DNA from: Spartinivicinus marinus
GTDB lineage: Bacteria; Pseudomonadota; Gammaproteobacteria; Pseudomonadales; Zooshikellaceae
NCBI RefSeq assembly: GCF_026309355.1
Contig: NZ_JAPJZK010000001.1
Coordinates: 4,174,501 to 4,238,500, forward strand
Direction of reading: 5' to 3'
DNA length: 64,000 nucleotides
The notes beneath the pieces were generated by a model. That model had not been told where the DNA came from and made no database searches. It saw nothing but the letters and a program-made list of their open reading frames with translations. How positions within the stretch are numbered: position 1 is the stretch's first letter; each line of letters opens with the position of its first letter. The position numbers were made by a program, and so were the translations under genes. Of this stretch, positions 47,139 to 55,551 are shown piece by piece.

Positions 47139-48038
47139 ATGTATATTTTTCAAGGTTTTTGCTTTAGGTTAATCAGTACTCAGCTTAAATGGTGGAGCTT
47201 CTTATTATTCTTAGGGCTATCTGCGCACGCCACTTCCGAAAATATATACACTCACTTTCAAAAGCAAGTACGATTTCCTTATGAAGTAAAGTTATTTAAA
47301 ATGGCGATAGAAAGGTTAGGGCTGGAGGTAAAGCTAAAAGAATTACCCGAAGAAATTAACTATGGCAGAGGCATGAAGCATTTGGAAAAAGGAATTGTCG
47401 ACTTTGCTTTTTTTGCCACTAATGATGAGCTGGAGAAGCGATTTTTGCCTGTTAAGCTACCCATTCTCAATGGAATATTAGGTTTAAGGTTAAATCTTGT
47501 CCATAAAGACAGCATGCATGCTTTCAAGTATATTGAAACGTTAGATGATATAATTAAGCGGTTTAATGCTGGGTTTAATAATCACTGGCCAGATCATATA
47601 GTGTTAATTGAAAATAATATGCCTACGGTTTTTCATGCTAGTTATAAATCATTGTTTACAATGTTGGAAAATAAACGCTTTGACTATTTTCCAAGGGGTA
47701 TTAATGAAGTGTGGACTGAACAAGAGGCAAATACTGACCATGCACCTAATATAATAGTTGATCAGCATATTGCATTTTTTTACCCATATCCGGTTTATTT
47801 CTTTGTTAATAAAGCGAATGTTAAACTTGCAGAAAGAATCGAAAAAGGACTTGTTTTAATGTTGTATGATGGATCGTTCAAAAAATGGTTTTTGGCGTAC
47901 CATCAAAAGTTTCTCGAGCGTGCGAAGATTGATAAAAGAAAAATAATTTTTCTGAAAAACCCAAATTTACCTTCAGATTTTAATTACCAGCACTTTGATA
48001 CCTCATGGTGGATGCCTGAAGAGCTCAAGCTTAAGTAG
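47139..48038 (+). CDS. Orphan periplasmic solute-binding protein (SBP_bac_3-like)
   Basis: A 299-residue protein with a signal peptide (LKWWSFLLFLGLSAHATS). The mature part follows the bacterial family 3 substrate-binding plan: FPYEVKLFKMAIERLG, then GIVDFAFFATNDELEKRFLPVKLPI, a DYFPRGINEVW segment and YPVYFFVNKANVKLAERIEKGL near the end. Such stand-alone copies without a permease or ATPase are common in marine gammaproteobacteria and often have sensory or unknown roles. The ligand is unknown. The start is uncertain: 47001 is an alternative giving 345 residues. Confidence 0.75.
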   Translation: MYIFQGFCFRLISTQLKWWSFLLFLGLSAHATSENIYTHFQKQVRFPYEVKLFKMAIERLGLEVKLKELPEEINYGRGMKHLEKGIVDFAFFATNDELEKRFLPVKLPILNGILGLRLNLVHKDSMHAFKYIETLDDIIKRFNAGFNNHWPDHIVLIENNMPTVFHASYKSLFTMLENKRFDYFPRGINEVWTEQEANTDHAPNIIVDQHIAFFYPYPVYFFVNKANVKLAERIEKGLVLMLYDGSFKKWFLAYHQKFLERAKIDKRKIIFLKNPNLPSDFNYQHFDTSWWMPEELKLK

Positions 48039-48307
48039 GAGCAGCCACTAGGCCATCAATGTTTAAAGAAATTATATCTAGACATAAAGTACTTGTTGCT
48101 CATTGTTTATTTAGAACAACTAAGTTTCTCTCTTCACGCCTAGATTAGCGCTTTTACAGACACAACAGTGACGGTTCAAATAGTGTTAACAGGCCCTAGA
48201 TGCCCTTAATTGCTTATTTGCTAATGGAATCAACTGGAGGTAAGCTTGGTTCTTTGTGTATTACAGGGGAACTGTTGTTACCCTGTGCCCTAGGAGTTAG
48301 TCATAGA

Positions 48308-48949
48308 ATGCTGCAATTACTCTATCAAGGTCAGATAGCCGCCTTTATCCTTCTACTTATTGCCATTGTGATGGCACTTACTTTTCATGAATATGGTCAT
48401 GCGTTAACTGCCAAGTTATATGGGGATGATACTGCAGAGCGAATGGGGCGGTTAAACCTTAACCCTATGTCTCATATTGATCCGCTTGGGTTGTTGATGG
48501 TGGCAATTATTGGTTTTGGTTATGCCAAGCCAGTTATGACCAATCCTAGTAACTTTACCTCACGCTGGGCGAGCATGGTTGTTGCTGCCGCTGGGCCTGG
48601 TATGAACCTTTTGTTAGCAATCGTAACTATTAACCTGTTTGCTTTTGGGCGTAATCAAGGGTGGGACATATTTGAGGGGTCAGGGCCTGAGTTCTTTTTT
48701 GTTTATCTTGCAATCATTAACCTGGTATTGATGATATTTAACTTAATTCCATTAGGCCCTTTAGATGGCCACTATATTTTGCCTTATCTATTGCCTAAGC
48801 ACTTGGCTATAAAGTACCAAGAATATAACAGTCGTTATGGTATTGGTGCATTATTGGTATTGATGGCTTTAAGTATTATGGGTGTGCCTATTTTTGATTT
48901 TATTTTTAACTTGGGCCTGACTATTTTACCTTATATCACTTTTGTATAA
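48308..48949 (+). CDS. Site-2 protease family (M50) membrane protein
   Basis: A 213-residue integral membrane protein. HEYGH (His27, Glu28, His31) is the zinc-binding HExxH inside a membrane helix. NLIPLGPLDG (Asn145, Asp153) supplies the third ligand motif. Four to five hydrophobic segments fit the short YwhC/Rip-like group of intramembrane metalloproteases without PDZ domain. The ATG at 48308 is preferred over 48200 because AGGAG lies 11 bases before it and because it matches the family's usual N-terminus. The substrate is unknown. Confidence 0.88.
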   Translation: MLQLLYQGQIAAFILLLIAIVMALTFHEYGHALTAKLYGDDTAERMGRLNLNPMSHIDPLGLLMVAIIGFGYAKPVMTNPSNFTSRWASMVVAAAGPGMNLLLAIVTINLFAFGRNQGWDIFEGSGPEFFFVYLAIINLVLMIFNLIPLGPLDGHYILPYLLPKHLAIKYQEYNSRYGIGALLVLMALSIMGVPIFDFIFNLGLTILPYITFV

Positions 48950-48965
48950 CTTGCTGCGTTGTTCT

Positions 48966-48992
48966 GGCTAAGAGGGGCAACCCCTCTTAGCC
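48966..48992. terminator. Strong hairpin between convergent genes
   Basis: GGCTAAGAGGGG (48966-48977) and CCCCTCTTAGCC (48981-48992) form a perfect 12-bp stem with a CAA loop, followed by TTT. It lies between the M50 gene and the convergent LasA-like gene and probably serves both. Confidence 0.85.
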
Positions 48993-49011
48993 TTTCAGTA
49001 AGAATAATCTA

Positions 49012-50730
49012 TTAATTACGATACCCTGAATCATACTCTGCTTTTATACTCACCCCGGAGTAGTTAGTAAAAGCATGTACCATGACATGGTAGGTCCCAG
49101 CTGGGAAGCTGTTAAAGCTGCATGACTCCCTTTGTCTTACTTTGTATGGGCGGCATCCCCAGTAGTTAAAGCTTGGCTTTCTGTAGTATCTAACATACAT
49201 GTCAGCATCGCCTCTATTGTTTTCCATTATAAATCTGAGGTTTTTAGCGCTTTGAGGGACTGTGAATGTGAAATAGTATTTGTGGCCCTTTCTAGCAGCT
49301 AAATTTGTCTTAGCTATTCCATTGCTTAGTTGATTACCATTGTCTGGGTTCGGGTTCGGGTTCGGGTTCGGGTTCGGGTTCGGGTTCGGGTTCGGATTGG
49401 GATTGGGATTGGGATTGGGATTGGGATTGGGATTGGGATTGGGATTGGGATTGGGATTGGGATTGGGATTCGGAGTAGTGTTTGCTACGCCTGTGTTATA
49501 TAGCTTGTTCCAGGCACAGTACTTGTTGCCGTTTTTTTCTAACCAAAAGTAGTTGCAGTCTGAATCGTAGCTGTTTCTACCGGTATGGACCGTATAACCA
49601 GAGAGCTTAACACCATTTAAATGGAAGGATGAACCATTTCGTTTTAGCGAGAAGTGCTGGTGGGGGCCGGTAGAGCGGCCTCCATTACAGAGGGCTTGAG
49701 ACTGGTTATTTGCATAGTTAGCAATTCGCTGATTGCGCGAAACCGTTTGACCAGTACGAACTTGAATGTTGCTCAAATGATAATAGGTGGTTGACCAGCC
49801 CCCCTCATGGACTATCTCTAACGAGCAGGATGAGTGCCTGACAGCTCTTCCGGGAGCGGCTGATACTACCCAGATATTAGACAGGTTATCCCCCCACCGG
49901 CCGCCATTATTCAAATCCAGTGATGATTGAGGGTAACTTCCACTACCTGTATTGGTATGACTGCCGCCAAAATACCAATAGCTACCCTTGGGGTAGGGCA
50001 GTTGCAAAAGGTTCGCAGGGGGGAGGTTCGCACGATTATAATATTCAGCTGCTTGTGGTTGCTCTGTTTGTGTGCGATCAGTAGGGAAGAGTCGCTGGTA
50101 AGTTTGGTAAAAACTGTTTAAGTCGGTTTGCTGATAGGCGGCAATAGCTTCTTGTTGATTGGATTGAGCTAGAGAGTCAGTTGTTTTATCTTTGGCAGCA
50201 GATAAAAGTGCTTCTATTGATGAGGCAAAAAATTCACTGTGTGCTGCATAGTTTGCAGTACCTTGTTCAGTAGCCTGGTGATGTAAGGCTTCTGTCTGAT
50301 AATAATGAAGTTTGGCTAAACGAATGGCAACATCCCGAATTTGCGCTGAAAATCCTTTTTTATTGGATAGTTTTCCCAATGGTTTTTTCAATAGGTTAGG
50401 GTTTGCTGGTTGATTGCTTACAATGCCCGTTTGTTCTTCTAACAAGGTGATTAACACTTTAGGGCTGATTGTTGAGTAGCCACTCCAGTGAGAAAGGGTT
50501 TCTGCATAAGGTGATAAATGCGGGGCATTTTTATCGAGATAATCCTTAATATCAAAAAAAAGCATTTCTTCAGGCGTATAAATCAAGTGCGTTGCTTCAA
50601 AATTACTAGCCAATCTGCTGGTCTCGTTTGATTCATAACTTTCTGCATTTAATGAGGTGGTTGCTGAGCAGCTAATACATAAAATGCTAAATGAAAGTGC
50701 GCGTAAGGTTGGTTGAATCCGATTTATCAT
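49012..50730 (-). CDS. LasA-like M23 metalloendopeptidase with Asn-Pro linker and PPC domain
   Basis: A 572-residue secreted protease. A signal peptide (1-29) and a propeptide (about 30-235) precede a domain (about 238-415) very close to Pseudomonas LasA (staphylolysin): LLQLPYPKG, GGSHTNTGSG, SSLDLN, TTYYHL and GPHQHF. Zinc ligands and catalytic residues His258, Asp272, His318, His357 and His359 are intact, as are four cysteines. LasA cuts glycyl bonds in peptidoglycan cross-bridges and elastin. An Asn-Pro tandem linker (about 419-462) then joins a C-terminal PPC domain (about 468-570), usually removed after secretion. It is likely exported by type II secretion, which is not encoded here. 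This is a long variant of the family. Confidence 0.92.
   Translation of the reverse strand: MINRIQPTLRALSFSILCISCSATTSLNAESYESNETSRLASNFEATHLIYTPEEMLFFDIKDYLDKNAPHLSPYAETLSHWSGYSTISPKVLITLLEEQTGIVSNQPANPNLLKKPLGKLSNKKGFSAQIRDVAIRLAKLHYYQTEALHHQATEQGTANYAAHSEFFASSIEALLSAAKDKTTDSLAQSNQQEAIAAYQQTDLNSFYQTYQRLFPTDRTQTEQPQAAEYYNRANLPPANLLQLPYPKGSYWYFGGSHTNTGSGSYPQSSLDLNNGGRWGDNLSNIWVVSAAPGRAVRHSSCSLEIVHEGGWSTTYYHLSNIQVRTGQTVSRNQRIANYANNQSQALCNGGRSTGPHQHFSLKRNGSSFHLNGVKLSGYTVHTGRNSYDSDCNYFWLEKNGNKYCAWNKLYNTGVANTTPNPNPNPNPNPNPNPNPNPNPNPNPNPNPNPNPNPNPNPNPNPDNGNQLSNGIAKTNLAARKGHKYYFTFTVPQSAKNLRFIMENNRGDADMYVRYYRKPSFNYWGCRPYKVRQRESCSFNSFPAGTYHVMVHAFTNYSGVSIKAEYDSGYRN
49346..49471 (-). repeat. Coding hexanucleotide array (Asn-Pro)n
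   Basis: About 21 hexamers encoding Asn-Pro. On the + strand the first block is eight GGGTTC units (49346-49393) and the second about twelve GGATTG units (49394-49465). On the coding strand, AAT-CCC units come first and AAC-CCG units second, so each block is internally homogeneous while the protein repeat is uniform. Length changes would keep frame. Confidence 0.9.
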
Positions 50731-51643
50731 AGATTATTGTCCATAAGTTGCTTGTAAACAAAAACCAAATGGCTCTGTTAATAACTTTTACTTAAAAAAG
50801 TGGTTATACCCGTCGTGAATCATTTTTAGGTTTTGTTAGCATCATTCCTGACCACCATGGATGGTGGAAATGCTGTTAATACTGTTATTGCTAGCCTCAC
50901 AGCTGTAGGCTAGCCCTAAAAACCACCGCATTGGGTATATTAGAAGTGCCCATAAGAGTGATGTGGTCATTAGCAGTTAACATAACTGCAAGAGAATATT
51001 GCACCTGAATAAATGTATTACTATGAGGCTGTTCAACTTATTTAATGAAATTTATCAAGTGTTAAGTGAATTTAATAAAGGCGTGAATATTGATTGAGTA
51101 TTTTGAAATGATCGATCTTTAATGTTATATAAATAGAGTAAAGGCCTTCTCTAATATACAAATAATTTTGCTTCTATATAATTTTAATCTGATATATTTT
51201 TATCACGATGTATAAATTAGTTTCCTGTAGAAGAGTTGGTTGAAACACACTATGCACACAATAGTTCTGTATAAACAAAAAGCAACTAACCGGATGGATT
51301 TAATTCATTGGACGCCTGTAGTAATTGTTTGATTATTGCCCAATACAAGCCTGAAATTGAGAATTATCTAATATCTGTTAGACTAGCTATTGAGCGGAAA
51401 GGCTTTTATGGTGTCATAAGTAACTCACTGATCCCTATCCTTGATTTCCTTTTGTCTTCATAAAATCCCTCAACCTGCTGTAAAACCCTGGGATTTGTGG
51501 TGGTCCTGCGTTTATTAGACATTTTTTATAACGCCAGGTGTTAGAACGTTTGATGTAAGAGCGTTTGGTGTAAGAAAGCATGTCAATTAAGGCAGCTGAC
51601 AATGCATTACCAGTGAATTTTTATGAATAACTGAGGAATAACT
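50731..51643. other. 913-bp gene-free region
   Basis: No gene was found on either strand. It holds repeat copy g (50805-50939) and, near 51547-51575, two 14-base direct repeats CGTTT(G)ATGTAAGA/CGTTTGGTGTAAGA spaced 15 bases apart. The AT-rich stretch 51100-51240 may hold promoters. The slyD ribosome site GAGGAATAACT ends the region. Confidence 0.5.
50805..50939 (+). repeat. MITE-like element, divergent copy g
   Basis: A 135-bp copy from TATACCCGTCGTGAATC to CACCGCATTGGGTATA, with TTTTTAGGTTTTGTTAGCATC at the left as in the other copies. The middle is different (CCACCATGGATGGTGG palindrome) and the GACGGCCGC core is absent. Confidence 0.7.
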
Positions 51644-52105
51644 ATGTTGATTGGCGACAAGTGTGTAGTGAGCATTGAATATACGTTAAAGGATAATGAT
51701 GGCACAGTAATTGACCAGTCTGCAGAAGACCAGCCTCTTGCTTACCTTCACGGGTTTGGCAACATTATTCCTGGCTTAGAGCAGGAGTTAGTGGGCAAAG
51801 TGGCAGGTGATAGCTTTCAAGTAACGGTTAGTCCAGAAGATGCTTATGGAGAGCGGGTAGAACAATTGGTACAACAAGTGCCTTTGGCCACGTTTCCTGA
51901 GCCAGAGAAGTTAGAAGTAGGGATGCGTTTTACTGCTCAAACAGAACAAGGCGATATTCCAGTGGTTATTACCGCCATAGACAATGGCGAAGCATCGGTT
52001 GATGCAAACCATCCTTTAGCTGGAGTGACCTTACATTTTGAAGGTAAAGTGATTGATGTGCGCGATGCTACAGAAGAAGAGCTAGAGCATGGTCACGCTC
52101 ACTAG
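51644..52105 (+). CDS. slyD: FKBP-type peptidyl-prolyl cis-trans isomerase SlyD
   Basis: A 153-residue cytoplasmic PPIase and chaperone. The FKBP domain surrounds an insert-in-flap chaperone domain (about 70-120), the SlyD layout: YLHGFGNIIPGLE, DAYGERV and NHPLAGVTLHFE are typical. The metal-binding tail is short here (EHGHAH) compared with the His/Cys-rich E. coli tail, so nickel handling is probably limited. GAGGAATAACT precedes the ATG. Confidence 0.93.
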   Translation: MLIGDKCVVSIEYTLKDNDGTVIDQSAEDQPLAYLHGFGNIIPGLEQELVGKVAGDSFQVTVSPEDAYGERVEQLVQQVPLATFPEPEKLEVGMRFTAQTEQGDIPVVITAIDNGEASVDANHPLAGVTLHFEGKVIDVRDATEEELEHGHAH

Positions 52106-52146
52106 TTAGGTGAGTTATCTATATCTGGTAATGTAAAAATATATAG

Positions 52147-52181
52147 AAGGCTTCTTGCGCATGACAATGGAGGCCTTTTTT
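52147..52181 (+). terminator. Rho-independent terminator of slyD
   Basis: AAGGCTTC (52147-52154) and GAGGCCTT (52170-52177, one G-T pair) form a stem followed by TTTTTT. Confidence 0.8.
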
Positions 52182-52274
52182 ATGGTTAGCTTATATATCC
52201 ATCGCAAGAAATTTTTAGGTGCTTTTTTTAGCTAAAAATTATAATAACTTCAAACGATAAGCTTTCATAAAAGA

Positions 52275-54074
52275 CTAAAAGCCATTAATTTGAACTTTAT
52301 TTTGGCTTTTATCGGACTTAATATCAGCAAAGCTTTCTTTTAAATTATGAGCTGAAATAGGCTTACTCAGGTGAAATCCTTGAACCTCATCACAGCCAAT
52401 TTTTACGAGTATTTCAAGCTCTTCTTGATGTTCTACTCCTTCTGCTACAACAGTTAAATCTAAATGCCTTGCCATTGAAATGATAGCATCAGTTAATGCA
52501 AAATTTTTGGCATCCTTATGCAGGTTATTAATTAAACTTCTATCGATTTTAATTTTATCGAAAGGTAGATTTTTTAAATGAGTAATTGACGAAAAACCAG
52601 TGCCATAGTCATCTAGGGCAATTTGTATACCATACTGTTTGATTTTATTTAGTGCTGTCTCACAAACTTTAAGGTTTTGAATAACTTGGCGCTCGGTAAT
52701 TTCAATGCATAGCATTTCGGGAGGTAGGTTTACTTCTTTAATAGTATTAATCAAATTATTAAAAAATGTAGGATTGGTAAATTGGCGAGCAGCCACATTA
52801 ATGGACACACTAATGAATGGTAAGTATTTTCCATTCAGTTGTTTAATAAGCTTAGAAGCCTCACGTATAACATAGCAACAAAGTGTGCTTCCATAAACTG
52901 AGTTTTCTGCTATGTTAATAAATTCCTCTGGAGGAATATACCCTAATTCACTGTTATTCCATCGAATTAATGCTTCTACACCAGAGCAGTCACCTGTTAA
53001 ACAATTGATTATTGGCTGGTAGACTACAGAAAACTCCTTTCTTCGAAGGCCTGATGGGAGTAAGCTAGCAATTTTTATATTCCTGTTATTTAGGTTATCA
53101 AGCCTTTTGCTGTAAAAGCAGGCAAAATGATCACTGTTGTGCTTAGCTTCATACATAGCAATATCGGCATGTTTAACCAACTCCTGAACTGTTTGGCTAT
53201 CAGGATAAACGGCAATACCAATACTAATAGTAACGTCAATATTAAATTGACCAATTTTAATGGGGAGAGTAGAAACTGCTTCGTTGATTCGTTTAGCAAT
53301 AGGATAGGCTTGTACTTCAGCATGTAAGTGCTCGGCAATAATGGCAAACTCATCACCGCTAAGTCTGAATAGCATGTCTTCTTTTCTAAGTGCTTTGGTT
53401 ACTTTAATTCCAAGTTCTTTTAAAACCTGGTCGCCAGCAGTATGCCCATAAGTATCATTAATACATTTAAAACCATTAATATCAAAATACAAAACTGCCA
53501 TTACCGTATTTTGGCGTTTTGCTAAGTTAAGAGCACGTTTACAAAAATCAAAGAAATATATACGGTTGGGTAAGCTTGTTAAGGAGTCTTTTCTGACAAT
53601 AGATTTTAATAGTTCATTTTGGTTTGCTTGGTTTTTGAGGGCTTTTTTAAGTTCTAGTTGAATTTCTTTTCGCTCCTTTGCGTATCTTAATGATCTCATC
53701 AGAATAGATGGTGTGACTTCATTTTTACATAAGTAATCTTGAACACCTAGGCGAATTAATTTCAGTGGCAAGGAATGGTCTTCTGAACCCGTGAGAATAA
53801 CTACGGGCAATTCAGGAGTGATTTTTTCAATAGTCTTTATAATGTTTTCAAAATTATCGATATCGGGTAAATGTAAGTCCAATAGAACTGCTGTATAGTG
53901 ATTACCTTTCAGTTTATTTAGAGTCTCGCTATATGTGTCAACTGTATCAATTGATATATAATTATTAGAAGCCCTTTCAATCATGGTTTTGAATAACAAA
54001 GCATCACTTGGGTTATCTTCAACCATTAATATTTTGCTATTTGGCTCATAACAATTTAAGATGAACTCTTTCAT
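52275..54074 (-). CDS. Receiver-GGDEF-EAL cyclic-di-GMP response regulator
   Basis: A 599-residue protein. The receiver domain (about 12-135) has its phospho-acceptor at Asp66 (LLDLHLP). A short helix leads to a GGDEF domain (about 160-325) with SGDEF at 239-243 and an RKED inhibitory I-site (230-233). The EAL domain (about 335-585) keeps EALIRW (367), DDYGTGFSS (488) and the EGVE motif. The first Gly of GGDEF is Ser; such variants can be active. EAL residues look intact, so phosphodiesterase output is plausible. The gene follows the 54098 kinase by 23 bp with an AGGGGGC ribosome site, so that kinase is the probable partner. It is cytoplasmic. Confidence 0.93.
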   Translation of the reverse strand: MKEFILNCYEPNSKILMVEDNPSDALLFKTMIERASNNYISIDTVDTYSETLNKLKGNHYTAVLLDLHLPDIDNFENIIKTIEKITPELPVVILTGSEDHSLPLKLIRLGVQDYLCKNEVTPSILMRSLRYAKERKEIQLELKKALKNQANQNELLKSIVRKDSLTSLPNRIYFFDFCKRALNLAKRQNTVMAVLYFDINGFKCINDTYGHTAGDQVLKELGIKVTKALRKEDMLFRLSGDEFAIIAEHLHAEVQAYPIAKRINEAVSTLPIKIGQFNIDVTISIGIAVYPDSQTVQELVKHADIAMYEAKHNSDHFACFYSKRLDNLNNRNIKIASLLPSGLRRKEFSVVYQPIINCLTGDCSGVEALIRWNNSELGYIPPEEFINIAENSVYGSTLCCYVIREASKLIKQLNGKYLPFISVSINVAARQFTNPTFFNNLINTIKEVNLPPEMLCIEITERQVIQNLKVCETALNKIKQYGIQIALDDYGTGFSSITHLKNLPFDKIKIDRSLINNLHKDAKNFALTDAIISMARHLDLTVVAEGVEHQEELEILVKIGCDEVQGFHLSKPISAHNLKESFADIKSDKSQNKVQINGF

Positions 54075-54097
54075 AGCCCCCTCTACTTGTTAGGTTG

Positions 54098-54796
54098 TTA
54101 GGCTAAAAACCGGCTAGGAAAGGTGCAGTTTACAAGCAATCCACCTAGCATTGATTGATCAAATTTAATAGAGCCATCATACATATTGATAATTTGTTGG
54201 CAGTAAGCTAACCCCATACCATCACCAGGGTATATTTTTTCACTATGTAGTCGAGAAAAAATACGTGTAATAATATCGTAGTCTTGTTTTTTAATACCAA
54301 TACCATTATCGGCAATGAGTAATGACCAACAATCTTTTGTCTGAATAGTTGATACTTCAATGATAGGTTTCTTATCTTTATATTGAAACTTAAATGCATT
54401 GTCGAGGAGGGCTGTTAATAGCTTATCCCACAACTGTTCGATTCCTTTAATAGTAGGTAGCTTTGTTATTTTTAGGGTAGGTGTTATCTGATTTGAATAA
54501 TAATTATTAAAATATTTGTTTTTTGTTAATATTTTATCTATTAATTGATTTAAGTTGACTTCAATGGGAGGATAATCAGTTGATGTGATTTGGGAGTAAG
54601 TTACAATACTATTTAGCATTACTTTTGCTTTAATAGCATTTTCTTTTATCATTAAAAGCCACTGAAGGCCTTGTTCGTCAAGCTTATCTTGATAGGTTTC
54701 TACTAAAATAGTTGAGAAACCATCTAAGCCTCGTAGAGGGGCACTTAAGTCATGAGCGATTGAATAGATTGTTTTACTGTATTCGTCACTGTTCAT
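54098..54796 (-). CDS. Sensor-less histidine kinase
   Basis: A 232-residue kinase consisting only of HisKA (AHDLSAPLRG, His about 15) and HATPase domains (DNAFKFQ N-box, DNGIGI G1, GDGMGLAYC G2). No sensor, HAMP or membrane segment precedes the H-box, and an in-frame TAA lies upstream, so this is not a 5' loss visible here. It probably acts as a soluble kinase fed by another protein. It is first in an operon with the receiver-GGDEF-EAL gene. Confidence 0.9.
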   Translation of the reverse strand: MNSDEYSKTIYSIAHDLSAPLRGLDGFSTILVETYQDKLDEQGLQWLLMIKENAIKAKVMLNSIVTYSQITSTDYPPIEVNLNQLIDKILTKNKYFNNYYSNQITPTLKITKLPTIKGIEQLWDKLLTALLDNAFKFQYKDKKPIIEVSTIQTKDCWSLLIADNGIGIKKQDYDIITRIFSRLHSEKIYPGDGMGLAYCQQIINMYDGSIKFDQSMLGGLLVNCTFPSRFLA

Positions 54797-55134
54797 GCTT
54801 TTAATATAGCCCCTTCCTAGGGTAAAGTTTGGCTGGGTTTAATATAAGTTAATGATGGTGATATAAAAAATGACTTCATCGTATAGTTGAAAGTCATTGC
54901 CAAACATTGCAACTCATCCATCCATGGCTGATTGATAAGAGCTAAAGAACAAAGTATTTATTATTCTATAAATATATTAGAAACTGTAGCTGCGATTAGA
55001 GTGGGGTTAAAGAAATAAATGGAAATAAGTAATAGAGCAGCATAAACGAATGCTTATTTGACTAGCCTGAATATTTCAGTCGACTATATGTGAAATATTG
55101 ATATACCCGGGTGTGAATGACTTTTTATAGGGAA
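54797..55134. other. Intergenic region with a half repeat element
   Basis: 338 bp without a gene. At 55102-55132 a degenerate terminal arm of the MITE-like family (TATACCCGGGTGTGAATGA, then TTTATAGGG) lies next to the stop codon of the receiver gene at 55135. Confidence 0.5.
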
Positions 55135-55542
55135 TTATAGGAAATACTGTTTTATAATTCTATCTAATATGGCCTGAGTCAGAGGTTTTGTATAAAATTC
55201 AGTGATATGATCTATTGAATTTGATTTTTCTTTGTCATCTGGGTTAAGCGATGTCGTTAACATAACAATCACGACTTTTGCCTTTTGTTCTGAAGGAAGG
55301 CTTTCATACTCTTCTAGAAACTCCCAACCGTTCATCCTTGGCATGTTGATATCAAGAAAAATAAGACAAGGCTGAGGATGGTTATTACCTTGCTTTGATT
55401 TTAAGTACTCTAAGGCATCTGTTGCGGAGGTCATTGCGATGACACTTTCGGTGATACCTGATTTTTTAATTATTAATTCATGTAGGAAGTTGTCTGCTTC
55501 ATTGTCATCAATTAGTAGTATTTTTTTTAATATTTTATTCAT
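55135..55542 (-). CDS. Stand-alone receiver (Rcp1/CheY-like response regulator)
   Basis: A 135-residue single receiver domain: LLIDDNEAD acidic pocket, FLDINMPRMNGWE phospho-acceptor loop, MLTTS and the YTKPL lysine. There is no output domain. It follows the 55552 kinase by 9 bases and is surely co-expressed with it, in the manner of phytochrome-type kinase/Rcp1 pairs. It may act by protein contact or by phosphorelay. Confidence 0.93.
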   Translation of the reverse strand: MNKILKKILLIDDNEADNFLHELIIKKSGITESVIAMTSATDALEYLKSKQGNNHPQPCLIFLDINMPRMNGWEFLEEYESLPSEQKAKVVIVMLTTSLNPDDKEKSNSIDHITEFYTKPLTQAILDRIIKQYFL

Positions 55543-55551
55543 ATGACTATT

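Noticed and set aside
49340-49552. Open frame on the + strand coding for Gly-Phe/Gly-Leu repeats
   Set aside because: Antisense reading of the Asn-Pro hexamer array of the LasA-like gene.
52193-52222. ATATCCATCGCAAGAAATTTTTAGG as another repeat arm
   Set aside because: Too degenerate to tell from chance; only the TTTTTAGG core agrees.
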